This document shows, piece after piece, positions 1 to 7,688 of a DNA stretch of 34,283 bases. Position numbers and translations under genes: made by a program. Below the pieces are notes generated by a model. The model had not been told where the DNA came from and searched no databases. It saw only the letters and a program-made list of their open reading frames with translations. Each line of letters opens with the position of its first letter. Positions within the stretch are counted from its first letter, which is position 1. Origin of the DNA: Candidatus Zhuqueibacterota bacterium (GTDB taxonomy: Bacteria > Zhuqueibacterota > Zhuqueibacteria > Thermofontimicrobiales > Thiofontviventaceae); NCBI GenBank assembly GCA_016931935.1, contig JAFGDW010000317.1, positions 1 through 34,283 on the forward strand, written 5' to 3'.

Positions 1-172
1 CTTATATGTTTATCCTACTTAAATATAAGAAATTATATTGGAAAATCCTCACTCTTTTTTCAAAATTTATGAATAATTCAGGTTATAGAGTATAAAAGAA
101 TTTGCATGTTAAAAAATTTATTATATATTTGATGATAAGCGAGATTTATTTAAAATTAGAGGAGAAATTTAT

Positions 173-385
173 ATGTCAACGTATGAGAATTTACTTGAAA
201 ATGCTTTAAAATTGAAACCAATTGATAGAGCTCATTTGATTGAAGGGTTGATGACTAGTATGGAAAAATCTGATCCGGAAATTGAGGCACTATGGGATCA
301 AGAATCATTGAAACGATATAATGCATATAAGCAAAAACGAATTGAAGCGAAAGATTTAGATGAAGTATTAAGGAAATATGAATAG
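173..385 (+). CDS. Antitoxin of a type II toxin-antitoxin pair (putative addiction module component family)
   Basis: This 70-residue acidic/basic helical protein resembles the small 'addiction module component' antitoxins that accompany RelE/ParE toxins. The N-terminal half (LLENALKLKPIDRAHLIEGL, then a helix ending near ESDPEIEALW) has the family's typical run of helix, 'L-x-x-x-R-x-x-L' and the conserved D-x-E-x-x-W segment. The C-terminal tail is charged, as expected for the part that wraps the toxin. A good ribosome binding site (GAGGAG, about 160) lies 8 bases before the ATG. The stop overlaps the start of the next gene by 8 bases, the usual antitoxin-toxin coupling. By family knowledge it should neutralise the downstream toxin and may autoregulate the operon; no operator was identified. 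The assignment rests on size, pattern and the neighbouring toxin. Confidence 0.8.
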   Translation: MSTYENLLENALKLKPIDRAHLIEGLMTSMEKSDPEIEALWDQESLKRYNAYKQKRIEAKDLDEVLRKYE

Positions 386-692
386 AATAAAATTCAAAAT
401 TATTGAACCAGCTGAATTAGAGCTTGACGATACATTTGAATACTACGAATATGAATCTATCGGTTTGGGGCACAGTTTTTTAGATGAATTTCGGAAGGGA
501 GTTAAACGCATCCTCGCTCATCCTTATGCCTGGAATCTAATACAGGATAATGTTAGAAAATGTGTTCTTAATAAATTCCCATATACTATTGTCTATGCAA
601 TCGAAGAAAATTTAATAATAATACTTGCGATAGCCCACCAACACAGACGACCCGATTACTGGATTGACAGACTTTCAGATTTAACTTTCTAG
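378..692 (+). CDS. RelE/ParE-family toxin
   Basis: The 104-residue product has the compact ParE/RelE layout. An N-terminal beta strand (FKIIEPAELELDD) is followed by two helices (FEYYEYESIGLGHSFLDEF, then a lysine/arginine-rich helix with V-K-R-I-L-A-H-P), and then strands carrying R-K-C-V-L-N-K-F-P-Y-T-I-V-Y and I-L-A-I-A-H-Q-H-R-R-P-D-Y-W. The 'F-P-Y-x-I-x-Y' and 'A-x-x-H-x-x-R-x-P-x-Y-W' motifs are hallmarks of the ParE-like branch, which poisons gyrase in characterised members; RelE-like mRNA cleavage cannot be excluded from sequence alone. It overlaps the antitoxin by 8 bases and is therefore probably translated by coupling. The frame is complete, with no sign of decay. Together with the decayed element just downstream, this suggests a mobile or accessory patch at the left edge of the window. 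Confidence 0.85.
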   Translation: MNRIKFKIIEPAELELDDTFEYYEYESIGLGHSFLDEFRKGVKRILAHPYAWNLIQDNVRKCVLNKFPYTIVYAIEENLIIILAIAHQHRRPDYWIDRLSDLTF

Positions 693-775
693 ATAGAATC
701 GGGAACATACGTTTATCGTATCAATGAATTACAGCTCACAATTTGTACAGTTTGTTTCCACCTTATCAATAATAG

Positions 776-1000
776 GAGCATATTTATCTCAAAAACGATG
801 AGATACAAACCATTATAATCAAGGCGATTGAAAAAGAATAAAAAGAATTGATTCAACGAGGAATTGAGCAAGGCATTGAACGATGCATTGAAAAGGGGCA
901 AATATTGTTCGCACAAAAGATGCTGGCTTGGTGTTTTGCGACTAATGTCGTTAGAAAGTTGACTGATTTGACGGAAGCATTAATTGCTTTACTCAAATAG
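776..1000 (+). pseudogene. Decayed C-terminal fragment of an Rpn-like (PD-(D/E)XK) nuclease/transposase
   Basis: Reading frame 776-1000 gives a peptide starting EHIYLKNDEIQTIIIKAIEKE, interrupted by a TAA at 839-841, and then continuing in the same frame with IQRGIEQGIERCIEKG and ending at a TAG at 998-1000. The repeated 'GIEQGIE.GIEKG' heptad-like helix near the C terminus is characteristic of the Rpn/PD-(D/E)XK 'putative transposase' family. Upstream of 776 the frame is closed by two consecutive stops and no nuclease core is visible, so this is a remnant and not a gene. It lies directly behind the toxin-antitoxin pair. The main alternative is a chance low-complexity helix, but continuation across the single stop favours decay. 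Confidence 0.5.
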
Positions 1001-1097
1001 ATATGTAGCCGCTAAGGTAAAATATATTTTTAATCTGTACGTGGATAAATATATTGCTCTATGTAAAATGCTATTCGTACGAAAACACATGACATTT

Positions 1098-1143
1098 TAA
1101 AAAAACAAAACGCCCGGGCGAGCGCGTCACCCAGGCGTTTTTG
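1098..1143. terminator. Bidirectional intrinsic terminator
   Basis: A GC-rich hairpin with arms AACGCC..GGG (from 1109) and CCC.GGCGTT (to 1139), with one C/A mismatch, is flanked by an A-rich run on the left (1098-1110) and TTTTT on the right (1138-1142). It can therefore stop transcription from the left-hand remnant/TA side and also from the minus-strand genes that end at 1248. Confidence 0.7.
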
Positions 1144-1247
1144 TATACAGGATATAAGGATTTTGGATTTATTACCCGTCAAGATAAAATAGCGACTTCA
1201 TCGCAGTCTTCAGCTGCGAGTAACGCGAGTCGGGCTAAAAGGCATTG

Positions 1248-1646
1248 TTATGCAATATTTTCATTTCTTACTTTTTGGAAAGATTCTATCCAGTCCACTG
1301 CTTCTTCCATATTCCTGAAAAGCTTCCTTTCCTGCTTCGCACCGGATATTTCAGCGTAAGCCATCCACATTCTGCCAATACCAAAGTCGTAATCTTCTGC
1401 AATCAATAGGGCGGTACGCTTACCAAGTCTTGGAAGATGCTCTTTTACAAAACTTGACAGAATTCTAAGTTCATTTTCATTAAAGGATATCATCGATGCA
1501 TTGCTGAAATCCCAGATTTCATCCATCCCATCTGTATGGTCCGGATGTCTTAGTAACTCATCAATGGATTCCTGTATTTCAATGTGAGTGGGAATTCCGC
1601 CAATCTCAATAAACGCTATATTTTTTTCAAGATCTATCTTAATCAT
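1248..1646 (-). CDS. SpoIIAA-like / STAS-SEC14 domain protein
   Basis: A 132-residue single-domain protein of the SpoIIAA-like (STAS/SEC14) type. Signs are an N-terminal strand pair (IKIDLEKNIAFIEIGG), a central W-D-F-S-N-A strand in the place where STAS proteins have their switch loop, the following N-E-N-E-L-R-I-L helix, a basic R-L-G-K-R-T-A-L-L-I strand, F-G-I-G-R-M-W, and a closing F-R-N-M-E-E-A-V-D-W-I helix. The canonical D-S-S-G phosphoacceptor is absent, so it is unlikely to be a classical anti-anti-sigma factor; related proteins bind ligands or partners with the same fold. It lies 87 bases behind the receiver-CheW fusion on the same strand and is probably co-transcribed with it. There is no strong ribosome binding site before the ATG. 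Function beyond the fold is unknown. Confidence 0.7.
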   Translation of the reverse strand: MIKIDLEKNIAFIEIGGIPTHIEIQESIDELLRHPDHTDGMDEIWDFSNASMISFNENELRILSSFVKEHLPRLGKRTALLIAEDYDFGIGRMWMAYAEISGAKQERKLFRNMEEAVDWIESFQKVRNENIA

Positions 1647-1733
1647 AGTAATTTTAATCCTTCTATGAACAAAATATTCTTGATTAACACTTCGATTGAT
1701 GGAATTGTGTATATCATATTTTCATTTTCGACG

Positions 1734-3707
1734 TTAAGCTGCCGCCTTCTCTTCAAACACCTGTGCCATGATATGCGTATCTGCTTCAGTCATAACCTTA
1801 TCAATGTCCAGCAGAATTTTTACTTTATTATTGGCCTTCGCCATTGCCAGTATGTATTCAGTCGATCGGCCGTCGCCGAATTTGGGTGGCTCATCAATAT
1901 CCACTGCGCGGATGTTACTGATTTCCGATACGGCATCCACGGCAATACCGATTTGAATTATCGATGCCCGATGCTCAATTTCCAGAATAATGATACAGCT
2001 ACGCTCGTTGTATTCCACAATCGGCATCCCGAATTTCAACCGAATATCGATCACCGGAATGACGCGGCCACGCAGATTAATCAAACCACGGATATATTTG
2101 GGCGTTTGCGGAATCGCACGCACTGGCATCATGCCGATAATCTCTTTAATTTTGAGAATATCGATACCAAATTCCTGCTTGCCCAGCGAGAAGGTGAGGT
2201 ATTTTCCTTCAAGATTGACTTTTGATTTGATGCGTTGCTCCTCAGCATCCACGGCACGGCGGAGTAGCAATTCCTGAGGATCATCCAGTGGTTTGGTTTT
2301 CAGTTTACGACTGTTGGCTTGATCGCCACAGGCGACACGGGCAAACCGCAAATCGACAAAGCGATTCAGATCGATTAAATTACCGATTCTCATTTCATCG
2401 TGCATGTAGCGCTGAATTCGTTCCAAATCTTCAATGACCGGGAACAGGTCACCGGTTTTAATACCGGCAGGTTCGGTCAATACGTTCTTCAATAACGGCA
2501 CTTTCAAGCCGAGCTTTTTATCGGGATCGAGAAAATTGACAGCGATTTCAGCAGCCATGCCTGGTTTTTGCTCGATGAATTTTCCGGCATGGACAAGCAT
2601 CTGCGTAAATTCATGCACCGCTTCCGGATAGGCATTGATAAACTCATTTTGCAGTACGACCACGCAACACGGATGTTGCGGCCAAAGTTCACTGGACAGG
2701 AACTGCAATTCAGCAATATCCGTAGCGATGGCTTTGGTGCCCAACGGTTCAGCGACCAGATAACCACATGCATTGGAATTTTCCCCTAAAAATTCCGGCA
2801 TTTTAATCGGTGGTGTTACTTCAAAACTGACATCCACGTTGGCATCGCCGGTGACTCCCGGTCGCAAGCCGATACCCTTGAAGAAAATATGCGCCAACAT
2901 GTTATGAATCGATAGTGTATGAGGAATGTAAAATGATTTTCCGCGGAAGAAATTTTGATAGGGCTCTTTGTAGACGCCGCCTTTTTTGTTGCGAACGAAA
3001 ATACTACCGTTTTTATGAGCAAGCAGCACCAATTTAATGGGAACGTTATAACTGTAAAGGTCCATGGCGATTGGGGCAAGTACGCACGCACCAACGACCG
3101 ATCCGTCTTCCAACGCTTTGGCAACAGGATTCCAACTAGACATGCAATGGGTCTGCAATTCAAAATGTTTTGGCGTCAATTCGCCTGTTTGAATCAAATG
3201 CCTCATCACCCCAAGCACAAGGTGGTCGGTGATCTGGATGTGGGCGACATTAAGCATTACTTTCCCGGACGCGGTCATCCGAAATTCGCGCTTTTTCTCC
3301 GATGCCTGAGTATCTACTTGCTTCAGGCCGAATGCTTCTTCGATTTTCTCTCGCAGCTCGTCGGCATTAAACGGTTTGGAAATAAAGCTGGAAACGCCAG
3401 CTTCGGTGGCCTTGTTGACTTCCTTTTTTTCTCCACGGCCAGTTGCCATAATGAAAGGAACGGATTTGAATGCATCATTTCCGCGCACCCAGACTAACAG
3501 GTCATACCCACTTTTATTCGGCATGTTCCAGTCGCTGATGATAAGGTCAAAACTGCCTTCCTGCTGGAGTTTATTGACCGCGTCATTACCATCTTCGGCC
3601 AGCACAATATTCTCAAAGCCAAGCGCGTTAAGCGTTTTGCGCTCCATTTTTTGCATGAGCTTTGCGTCTTCGACGAGCAAAATTTTGATGTTGGAATCAA
3701 TCGGCAT
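1734..3707 (-). CDS. Receiver - NMT1-like binding domain - CheW fusion protein
   Basis: This 657-residue protein joins three modules. Residues 1-125 form a response-regulator receiver with the acidic pair E13/D14, phosphoacceptor D59 (in LIISDWNMPN), T89 and K111 (SKPF), so it should be phosphorylatable. Residues about 145-455 resemble the NMT1/SsuA/CmpA-type periplasmic binding protein fold (helical N-terminal segment, V-V-G-A-C-V-L-A-P, Y-I-P-H-T-L-S, L-V-A-E-P-L-G), but without a signal peptide, so here it would be cytoplasmic. Residues about 495-645 are a CheW domain (F-G-I-D-I-L-K-I-K-E-I-I, I-R-G-L-I-N-L-R-G-R-V-I-P-V-I-D). CheV also combines CheW and receiver, but in the opposite order and without the binding module. 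A good GGAGG precedes the ATG. It may couple small-molecule sensing to a chemotaxis-like kinase array; no cheA or MCP gene is visible in the window. Confidence 0.85.
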   Translation of the reverse strand: MPIDSNIKILLVEDAKLMQKMERKTLNALGFENIVLAEDGNDAVNKLQQEGSFDLIISDWNMPNKSGYDLLVWVRGNDAFKSVPFIMATGRGEKKEVNKATEAGVSSFISKPFNADELREKIEEAFGLKQVDTQASEKKREFRMTASGKVMLNVAHIQITDHLVLGVMRHLIQTGELTPKHFELQTHCMSSWNPVAKALEDGSVVGACVLAPIAMDLYSYNVPIKLVLLAHKNGSIFVRNKKGGVYKEPYQNFFRGKSFYIPHTLSIHNMLAHIFFKGIGLRPGVTGDANVDVSFEVTPPIKMPEFLGENSNACGYLVAEPLGTKAIATDIAELQFLSSELWPQHPCCVVVLQNEFINAYPEAVHEFTQMLVHAGKFIEQKPGMAAEIAVNFLDPDKKLGLKVPLLKNVLTEPAGIKTGDLFPVIEDLERIQRYMHDEMRIGNLIDLNRFVDLRFARVACGDQANSRKLKTKPLDDPQELLLRRAVDAEEQRIKSKVNLEGKYLTFSLGKQEFGIDILKIKEIIGMMPVRAIPQTPKYIRGLINLRGRVIPVIDIRLKFGMPIVEYNERSCIIILEIEHRASIIQIGIAVDAVSEISNIRAVDIDEPPKFGDGRSTEYILAMAKANNKVKILLDIDKVMTEADTHIMAQVFEEKAAA

Positions 3708-3867
3708 GAACCAACCTCCACATATTTTTTATAAAGTATTCGCGATACATGTCATATCGAAATTATCGGACGGCACGCCAAAAACATAAGTGGGGAATGT
3801 TATTATTTGGATTTTACCTGAAAGATAATATGAAGTACAAAATAGTGGAGATAAACAAGTGAGATAA

Positions 3868-3903
3868 TCAGTCATTAACAACGTTGCAGTTGCTAATGAC
3901 TGA
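3868..3903 (-). terminator. Perfect hairpin at the 3' end of the Mla-type operon
   Basis: Ten-base arms TCAGTCATTA (3868-3877) and TAATGACTGA (3894-3903), with an inner CAAC/GTTG pair, form a long hairpin 11 bases beyond the stop of the minus-strand lipoprotein gene. Read on the minus strand it lacks an immediate T run, so it may be a weak terminator or an mRNA 3'-end stabiliser. Confidence 0.4.
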
Positions 3904-3914
3904 CCATTGATTAC

Positions 3915-4517
3915 TTATTTTTTTCCATAACTCCCAAAAAACTGATCCAAATCTGTTATCGCCTGGTTCAAGCATGTTTCTACACTTTCCCCGAGCGCCT
4001 GAACCAAAGCAACAGGCTGTTTATCGCTAACGGGTTGGGAATCGAAGTAATCGTGCTGCCAAATCAATGTGTTGGAGTCGCGGTCAAGCAGTTCCAAATG
4101 GATTTTGACATTAGTGAACCATTTGCCGTCTTCATCCCATTCTTCAAATTTTTTAATTGTGCCCCGTAACCAAAAATCCACATGGTTGTATTGCGGAAAT
4201 GGCGTTACTCGTGAGAAGATTCCACTGGCAGACAACTGCGCTAATGCTTTTTCTGTTGTCATTTGTTTTGGCGGGACAATCCATTGGTGGTAATTATAAA
4301 ACTTAACTTCATAGGGCGATTCGCGATATACAATACGGTCTTCCTCATATAATGGATCTGCCGAGAATGTTTCGACACCAAGTGTATAGTGATATTTCGC
4401 CGACAGATTTGCTGGTTCCGCGATGTCATAATCGATTGTATAGTAATGAATATCCGGTACGGAGCCGCAGTTTATGAATAGAAGATACAATATAATAAGT
4501 AATGCAGAATTACGCAT
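3915..4517 (-). CDS. ABC-type transport auxiliary lipoprotein (PqiC/ABC_trans_aux-like)
   Basis: A 200-residue probable lipoprotein. It starts with a basic residue and a hydrophobic run (ALLIILYLLFINC) ending at Cys17, followed by G-S-V-P-D-I-H-Y-Y-T-I-D. The Asn before the Cys makes the lipobox imperfect. The early 'Y-Y-x-I-D' strand, the L-G-V-E-T-F-S-A-D-P-L-Y-E-E-D-R-I-V-Y-R segment, a W-I-V-P-P-K-Q-M-T motif and the later L-R-G-T-I-K-K-F-E-E-W strand match the ABC transport auxiliary component family that accompanies MCE-type lipid transporters (as PqiC does with PqiAB). By family knowledge it sits in the periplasm/outer membrane and bridges the MCE protein to the outer membrane. It is 26 bases behind mlaD, has its own good GGAGAG site, and closes the operon. 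No MlaA or MlaC homologue is seen in the window, so it may be the outer-membrane side of this system. Confidence 0.75.
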   Translation of the reverse strand: MRNSALLIILYLLFINCGSVPDIHYYTIDYDIAEPANLSAKYHYTLGVETFSADPLYEEDRIVYRESPYEVKFYNYHQWIVPPKQMTTEKALAQLSASGIFSRVTPFPQYNHVDFWLRGTIKKFEEWDEDGKWFTNVKIHLELLDRDSNTLIWQHDYFDSQPVSDKQPVALVQALGESVETCLNQAITDLDQFFGSYGKK

Positions 4518-4543
4518 GGATATCTCTCCAAATATGCTGAAGG

Positions 4544-5443
4544 TTATTTTTCGATGTCGCGGTCGGCTGGCGCGGATTTGCGAATCAACTGCCAGGGGCG
4601 ATCTTTAATGGAACGACTGAATTCTTCCAGATTGCCTGTCGTACGTTGAAGGTTGTCCATAATTTCGTTGAAATTGGTACCTTTTGTCAGCACTACATTA
4701 TCTAAATCAACAATCATCCGGTCAACGTGTTTCATCAGATTTTTCGTTTGCTGAAGCGTTTCCTCGAGATGCTGCATGGAATTGGATATATTTGATTCAT
4801 TGTTCAGCAGCAGATCGTCGACTTTATCGGTTAATGAATTCAAATCCTGAATAGCTTTATTCGTATTTTCCATCATTGTAGCAATCGATTCCTGATTCTT
4901 TTCCAGCAGATCATTTAAATTTACAAAGATGCTGGCTATTTGCTTCTGGTTATCGGACCCGAAAAGCGCTCGTATCTCAGTCAGGGTTTCGTTTACCTGG
5001 GTGGCAATTTCTGCCATCGGCTCAGCCAACTGTGATAGTGATGGAACCTCTTTCGCTCTTAACAGACTACCCGGAGGTAATAACGCCGAATCGGGGTGTC
5101 CGGTCGTAATATTGATGTGTTGTTCGCCCATCAAACCAATTGAAGTGACCATTGCCTCGGAATTTGTTTTCACCGGAATGGAGTCGTCGATTTCCAGAAC
5201 AAATTCAATTAAAGAGTTATCTTTGGGATATATATGCATATCTTTGATGACCCCGACTTCCATTCCGCCAAAGCGAACGGTCGATCCGACCTCAAGGCCG
5301 CCTGTATAGTCGTAGCGAACTGTGTATTCATTTGTTTTTTTGAAAAGCTTCAGTCCGGATACAGCAATCAGAAATGCAATTAGCAGGATTGCACTCACAA
5401 CCACCATCAAACCAGCTTTGATTTCCTGCGGTCGATAATCCAT
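4544..5443 (-). CDS. mlaD: MlaD-like MCE-domain lipid transport protein
   Basis: A 299-residue membrane-anchored MCE protein. One N-terminal transmembrane helix (about residues 12-31, M-V-V-V-S-A-I-L-L-I-A-F-L-I-A-V) is followed by a single MCE domain (about 38-118) with the typical Y-D-Y-T-G-G-L-E-V-G-S-x-V-R-F-G-G-x-x-V-G strand pair and G-L-M-G-E-Q-H-I-N-I. After that comes a long helical region (about 130-270), rich in N/Q/L with a heptad pattern, as in MlaD/PqiB-type proteins whose helices form a central channel. It is expected to form a hexameric ring in the periplasm that shuttles phospholipids and to pair with the MlaE/MlaF genes upstream and the lipoprotein downstream. At 299 residues it is longer than E. 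coli MlaD (about 183) because of the C-terminal helix, closer to other phyla's MCE proteins. An AGGAG precedes the ATG. Confidence 0.88.
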   Translation of the reverse strand: MDYRPQEIKAGLMVVVSAILLIAFLIAVSGLKLFKKTNEYTVRYDYTGGLEVGSTVRFGGMEVGVIKDMHIYPKDNSLIEFVLEIDDSIPVKTNSEAMVTSIGLMGEQHINITTGHPDSALLPPGSLLRAKEVPSLSQLAEPMAEIATQVNETLTEIRALFGSDNQKQIASIFVNLNDLLEKNQESIATMMENTNKAIQDLNSLTDKVDDLLLNNESNISNSMQHLEETLQQTKNLMKHVDRMIVDLDNVVLTKGTNFNEIMDNLQRTTGNLEEFSRSIKDRPWQLIRKSAPADRDIEK

Positions 5444-5572
5444 ATATAAATTACTCCTGAACGACTTTTTATATTATGTGTGAATAGTACAAACGTAGAA
5501 ATTGACAAGAACAGCTTACCAAAATTGGAGAAACAAAACGACATTCCACATAGCCACTGATTAAAAATTGAG

Positions 5573-6361
5573 TTACCCACCAACCAGTGAGCTGAGATAT
5601 TCATTGCGATCCACTTCTTCAGGATCGGGTTCGCGATTAAAAAATTGCTGTATTTTGGGGTTGTCCATTGCCTGTAATTCCTGCACGGTTCCCAGCGCCA
5701 GAATACGTCCTTTATCGAGCAATGCCACCCGGTCGGCGATCATGAAAACAGACGCCATTTCATGGGTGACAATAACGATTGTCATTTTAAACGCTTTTTT
5801 CAATTTAAGAATTAAATGATCAATGCCGACTGCCACAATCGGATCGAGTCCGGCTGATGGCTCATCGCAGAACAGAATATCCGGATCCATGGCAATCGCC
5901 CGAGCCAACGCAGCGCGTTTTTTCATGCCACCGGATAATTGAGCAGGCATAAAGTTTTCGAAACCTGCCAGACCAACCTGATCCAGCTTCATCCGTGTCA
6001 TAATTCCGATCGTTGATTGTTCTAACTGCGTGTGTTCGCGCAATGGTAGTGCAACATTTTCACCAACAGTCATGGAATTGAACAATGCGCCACTCTGAAA
6101 AAGCATACCGATTTTTTTCACGATGGGTAACCGTTCGTCCTCGTCCATACGGGTAATGTCGTGCCCCTTTATCAGAATGTGACCTTCCGATGGCTTGGAT
6201 AAGCCGATGATGTGGCGCAATAATGTACTCTTACCACATCCGGATCGGCCGAGAATGATGAGCGTTTCTCCACGGTTTACAGTCAGATTAATACCATCGA
6301 GAATTTTTCGAGTACCATAATATGTAACGAGATCTTTTATTTCAATCATAATTGAATTCAT
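5573..6361 (-). CDS. mlaF: MlaF-like ABC transporter ATP-binding protein
   Basis: A complete 262-residue ABC ATPase. Walker A is L-G-R-S-G-C-G-K-S-T near residue 38, the Q-loop is M-L-F-Q-S-G-A-L-F, the signature is L-S-G-G-M-K-K-R near 140, and Walker B is I-L-F-C-D-E-P-S-A-G-L-D-P followed by a V-T-H-E switch. The Q-S-G-A-L-F-N-S-M-T and S-G-G-M-K-K-R variants are typical of MlaF/Ttg2A and distinguish it from importer ATPases. It should power retrograde or anterograde phospholipid movement through MlaE and MlaD. The C-terminal extension (about residues 235-262) ends in a helix that in MlaF contacts the partner subunit. The start is uncertain: neither ATG at 6361 nor the in-frame ATG at 6349 has a clear ribosome binding site. 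It is separated from mlaE by 189 bases without an open frame. Confidence 0.9.
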   Translation of the reverse strand: MNSIMIEIKDLVTYYGTRKILDGINLTVNRGETLIILGRSGCGKSTLLRHIIGLSKPSEGHILIKGHDITRMDEDERLPIVKKIGMLFQSGALFNSMTVGENVALPLREHTQLEQSTIGIMTRMKLDQVGLAGFENFMPAQLSGGMKKRAALARAIAMDPDILFCDEPSAGLDPIVAVGIDHLILKLKKAFKMTIVIVTHEMASVFMIADRVALLDKGRILALGTVQELQAMDNPKIQQFFNREPDPEEVDRNEYLSSLVGG

Positions 6362-6550
6362 GGTGCAATGTAAAATCGGTCAATCGTGAAAGGTAAATTG
6401 TTAAACGAGACGGTTTGATTAAACTTCATTCACGATATCGAAATTAACAATTGGAATGTGTTGTCTTTTCAGAGAAATTATTCGGATTTAAAATAGATTC
6501 GGAACCTTCATAACTCTGAACTTTAAAGCGTGAATTATTGAACGATATCT

Positions 6551-7354
6551 CTAAAGCGTCGAGTAGAAAAACATAGTGCACAACAAATCAGCAATGATAA
6601 TGAGGAATATTGATGCAACAACGGAATTGGTGGTTGCTTTCCCTACGCCTTCAGCGCCTCCGTTAACGGAAAATCCCTGATAACTGCCAACTATAGCAAT
6701 AATGGCGGCAAAGAAAAACGTCTTAATAAGTCCGGTAATCAGGTCCTTCATCACCAGCGCTTCAATTGTTTCATTGAAATAACGAATAAAGGAGATCTTC
6801 AGGTTAAACATGGCCAGAAAAAATCCGCCGCCGATACCAACAGTATCGGCAATTAGTGTCAGGCATGGCAGCATGATCAGTAACGCCAGGAAGCGGGGAA
6901 CAACCAGAAATTTAATTGGATTGAAGCCCATCGTTTGCAAGGCATCAATTTCTTCATACACTTTCATGGTTCCGATTTCAGCGGCGATTGCCGAGCCACT
7001 TCTACCGGCGATAATAATCGCAGTAATTAACGGTCCCATTTCACGTGTCATGGAAACGCCGACCAAATCCGCAACATAAATAGCCGCGCCAAACCGTTCA
7101 AGTTGATATGCTGCCTGCATTGCAAGAATTAAACCAACAAAGAAACAAATAATCGCCACAATAGGGATGGAGTTGACGCCCATTAATACCATCTGATCAA
7201 TTGTACTTTGCCAGCGAAGTCCTTTACCTCGGAACGGCGCAACGAATAACCAATACGAAGTCTTCTTGCTTAAAGATGCGAACCGAGAAATTTGAACGAA
7301 AAATTGTAGTGTATTGCGGCCGATGTGGCCGAGTATTAATTCAATTTGCTTCAT
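6551..7354 (-). CDS. mlaE: MlaE-like permease of the MCE lipid transporter
   Basis: A 267-residue multi-helix permease. It has an N-terminal amphipathic segment, then G-V-N-S-I-P-I-V-A-I-I, F-V-G-L-I-L-A-M-Q, a long conserved block with T-R-E-M-G-P-L-I-T-A-I-I-I-A-G-R-S-G-S-A-I-A-A-E-I-G (written residue by residue), the T-M-K-V-x-E-E-I-D-A-L motif and P-R-F-L-A-L. These are the defining MlaE/YrbE signatures. About five or six membrane helices are visible. The first 14 bases overlap the end of the STAS gene, so translation is probably coupled to it, and its ribosome binding site lies within that gene. This overlap places a STAS gene immediately upstream of mlaE, reminiscent of the MlaB subunit, although in E. 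coli mlaB lies at the other end of the operon. Confidence 0.9.
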   Translation of the reverse strand: MKQIELILGHIGRNTLQFFVQISRFASLSKKTSYWLFVAPFRGKGLRWQSTIDQMVLMGVNSIPIVAIICFFVGLILAMQAAYQLERFGAAIYVADLVGVSMTREMGPLITAIIIAGRSGSAIAAEIGTMKVYEEIDALQTMGFNPIKFLVVPRFLALLIMLPCLTLIADTVGIGGGFFLAMFNLKISFIRYFNETIEALVMKDLITGLIKTFFFAAIIAIVGSYQGFSVNGGAEGVGKATTNSVVASIFLIIIADLLCTMFFYSTL

Positions 7355-7688
7355 GGTAGGCTTTCACTGCATCAGCTTCTTTCGGAAAGATTGAAAAGAC
7401 TTTGTCCAGTCGGCTTAATTCAAACACATCGTGCACCACACCTTGAACATGGCACATAAATAACTTGCCTTTATAATCATTGACAAGTTGCAATCCCTCA
7501 ACCAACGTTGCAACACCGGAGCTATCCATATAGGTCACGCCGGCCAGATTAACAATAATTCCTTTTGTTTCATCATTTGTCAACTTAATTATTTCCTTGC
7601 GAACCTGTGGCGAGGAGTATAAATCAATATCACCTTCAACGGTTATAATTGCTATGTCGTCTTGTTTGTTGACATCAACTTTTAACAT
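7341..7688 (-). CDS. STAS-domain anti-sigma-factor-antagonist protein, possible MlaB counterpart
   Basis: A 115-residue STAS protein of the SpoIIAA/RsbV type: V-E-G-D-I-D-L-Y-S-S at residues 17-26, the switch strand V-N-L-A-G-V-T-Y-M-D-S-S-G (46-58) and a final helix with E-A-D-A-V. S56, directly after the Asp, sits at the residue phosphorylated in SpoIIAA/RsbV. Two neighbouring genes match its expected enzymes: an HATPase kinase overlapping it by 7 bases upstream and a SpoIIE-type phosphatase before that. It also overlaps mlaE by 14 bases. By family knowledge, MlaB of E. coli is a STAS protein that binds MlaF and is required for its activity. The context therefore gives two non-exclusive roles: antagonist in a partner switch, or regulatory subunit of the lipid transporter. 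AAGGGA lies just before its ATG. Confidence 0.85.
   Translation of the reverse strand: MLKVDVNKQDDIAIITVEGDIDLYSSPQVRKEIIKLTNDETKGIIVNLAGVTYMDSSGVATLVEGLQLVNDYKGKLFMCHVQGVVHDVFELSRLDKVFSIFPKEADAVKAYHEAN

Noticed and set aside
713..916. Minus-strand frame of 67 codons over the Rpn-like remnant
   Set aside because: It is antisense to the better-supported remnant frame and has a low-complexity Phe/Leu/Asn composition.
1141..1359. Plus-strand frame of 72 codons next to the terminator
   Set aside because: It starts right after the terminator T run and overlaps the SpoIIAA-like gene antisense; no ribosome binding site.
2955..3497. Plus-strand frame of 180 codons inside the receiver-CheW gene
   Set aside because: It is antisense to a gene with clear domains, has no ribosome binding site and no family resemblance.
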